Positions 63,806 to 64,000 of a DNA stretch of 64,000 bases are shown piece after piece. Origin of the DNA: Comamonas composti DSM 21721 (GTDB taxonomy: Bacteria; Pseudomonadota; Gammaproteobacteria; Burkholderiales; Burkholderiaceae_C); the NCBI RefSeq assembly GCF_000429845.1, contig NZ_AUCQ01000002.1:186001-250000 (forward strand), read 5' to 3'. How positions within the stretch are numbered: position 1 is the first letter of the stretch; every line of letters starts with the position of its first letter. A model generated the notes under the pieces. It was not told the origin of the DNA. It ran no database searches and saw only the letters and a list, made by a program, of their open reading frames with translations. A program made the position numbers and the translations under genes.

Positions 63806-64000
63806 TCAATAACGGTAGGTCTCAGGCTTGTAAGGGCCTTCTTTTTTCACGCCGATGTAGTCGGCCTGCTCCTGACTCAGCTCGGTCAGTTGGGCGCCGA
63901 CCTTCTTCAGGTGCAGACGGGCCACCTTTTCGTCGAGGATCTTGGGCAGCACATAGACCTTGCCCACTTCATAGGCGTCGGGGCGGGTGAACAGCTCGAT
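63806..64000 (-). CDS. ahcY: Adenosylhomocysteinase, C-terminal end (5' part outside the window)
   Basis: The last 64 codons read [42 protein letters not shown] ... PETYRY, the conserved C terminus of SAH hydrolase. The final Lys-X-X-X-Tyr-Arg-Tyr pattern reaches into the neighbouring subunit's cofactor site. The enzyme splits S-adenosylhomocysteine to adenosine and homocysteine. The gene runs off the window end. Confidence 0.95.
   Translation of the reverse strand: MELFTRPDAYEVGKVYVLPKILDEKVARLHLKKVGAQLTELSQEQADYIGVKKEGPYKPETYRY

Noticed and set aside
1-64000. tRNA, rRNA, prophage or insertion sequence
   Set aside because: No tRNA-like folds, rRNA segments, integrase, transposase or phage structural genes were recognised on either strand.

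Overview
The window is about 64 kb of GC-rich DNA from a Gram-negative betaproteobacterium, most likely a member of the Comamonadaceae (Comamonas, Delftia or Acidovorax type). Grounds: Bug/TctC-family binding proteins, a Burkholderiales-type porin, a cyanophycin synthetase, an E. coli-type riboflavin synthase, the ahcY-tlyA-metF gene order, and many copies of a GCGCTTG-type palindromic repeat that I associate with this family. I see no tRNA or rRNA gene, CRISPR array, prophage or intact insertion sequence.

Layout. 0-9.7 kb: end of cphA, creA, two overlapping DUF1254 genes with a Bug-type binding protein and a divergent TetR gene, an alkyl sulfatase, a LysR gene, trmO and a molbindin. 10-19.9 kb: YeiH transporter, a MarR/FUSC efflux operon, a semialdehyde dehydrogenase, a divergent EamA/MocR pair, a LysE exporter and an Xre/DUF2975 pair. 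20-30.5 kb: an Hsp70-DUF3731 gene and, 5 kb away on the same strand, an Hsp70-DUF2760 pair. Between them on the other strand lie a Tat-type flavin amine oxidase, a cytochrome c, a RidA-like lipoprotein, a deletion-collapsed second copy of that cassette, and a porin. 31-37 kb: a beta-solenoid protein, ribE, copA with a MerR-type promoter, and a 5'-nucleotidase lipoprotein. 37.5-46.2 kb: one 2878-residue repeat autotransporter. 46.3-54.4 kb: a pxp-type locus (pxpA, fused pxpBC, a biotin carboxylase-BCCP gene preceded by a duplicated start stub), a divergent GntR regulator and a TRAP transporter. 54.5-64 kb: rpsI-rplM, rlmJ, a TetR/arylsulfatase pair sharing a perfect 20-bp palindrome, a Crp-type regulator next to a Bug-protein remnant, rlpA, metF, tlyA and the end of ahcY.

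Genes that appear to work together. (1) Amine oxidase, cytochrome c and RidA-like lipoprotein could form a periplasmic amine-oxidation unit: oxidation, electron acceptance, and clean-up of reactive imines. (2) The pxp locus and TRAP importer probably form one uptake and catabolic regulon, because near-identical ATTGTTnAnCAAY sites lie upstream of both. The biotin carboxylase has no carboxyltransferase partner other than PxpBC. (3) ahcY, tlyA and metF lie in the methionine/SAM cycle neighbourhood.

Two repeat families shape the region. One is a roughly 76-bp GCGCTTG palindrome that forms the start codon of creA, the linker of the PxpB-PxpC fusion and part of an Hsp70 linker. The other is a 130-bp palindromic element present in two inverted copies 48 kb apart, plus solitary arms.
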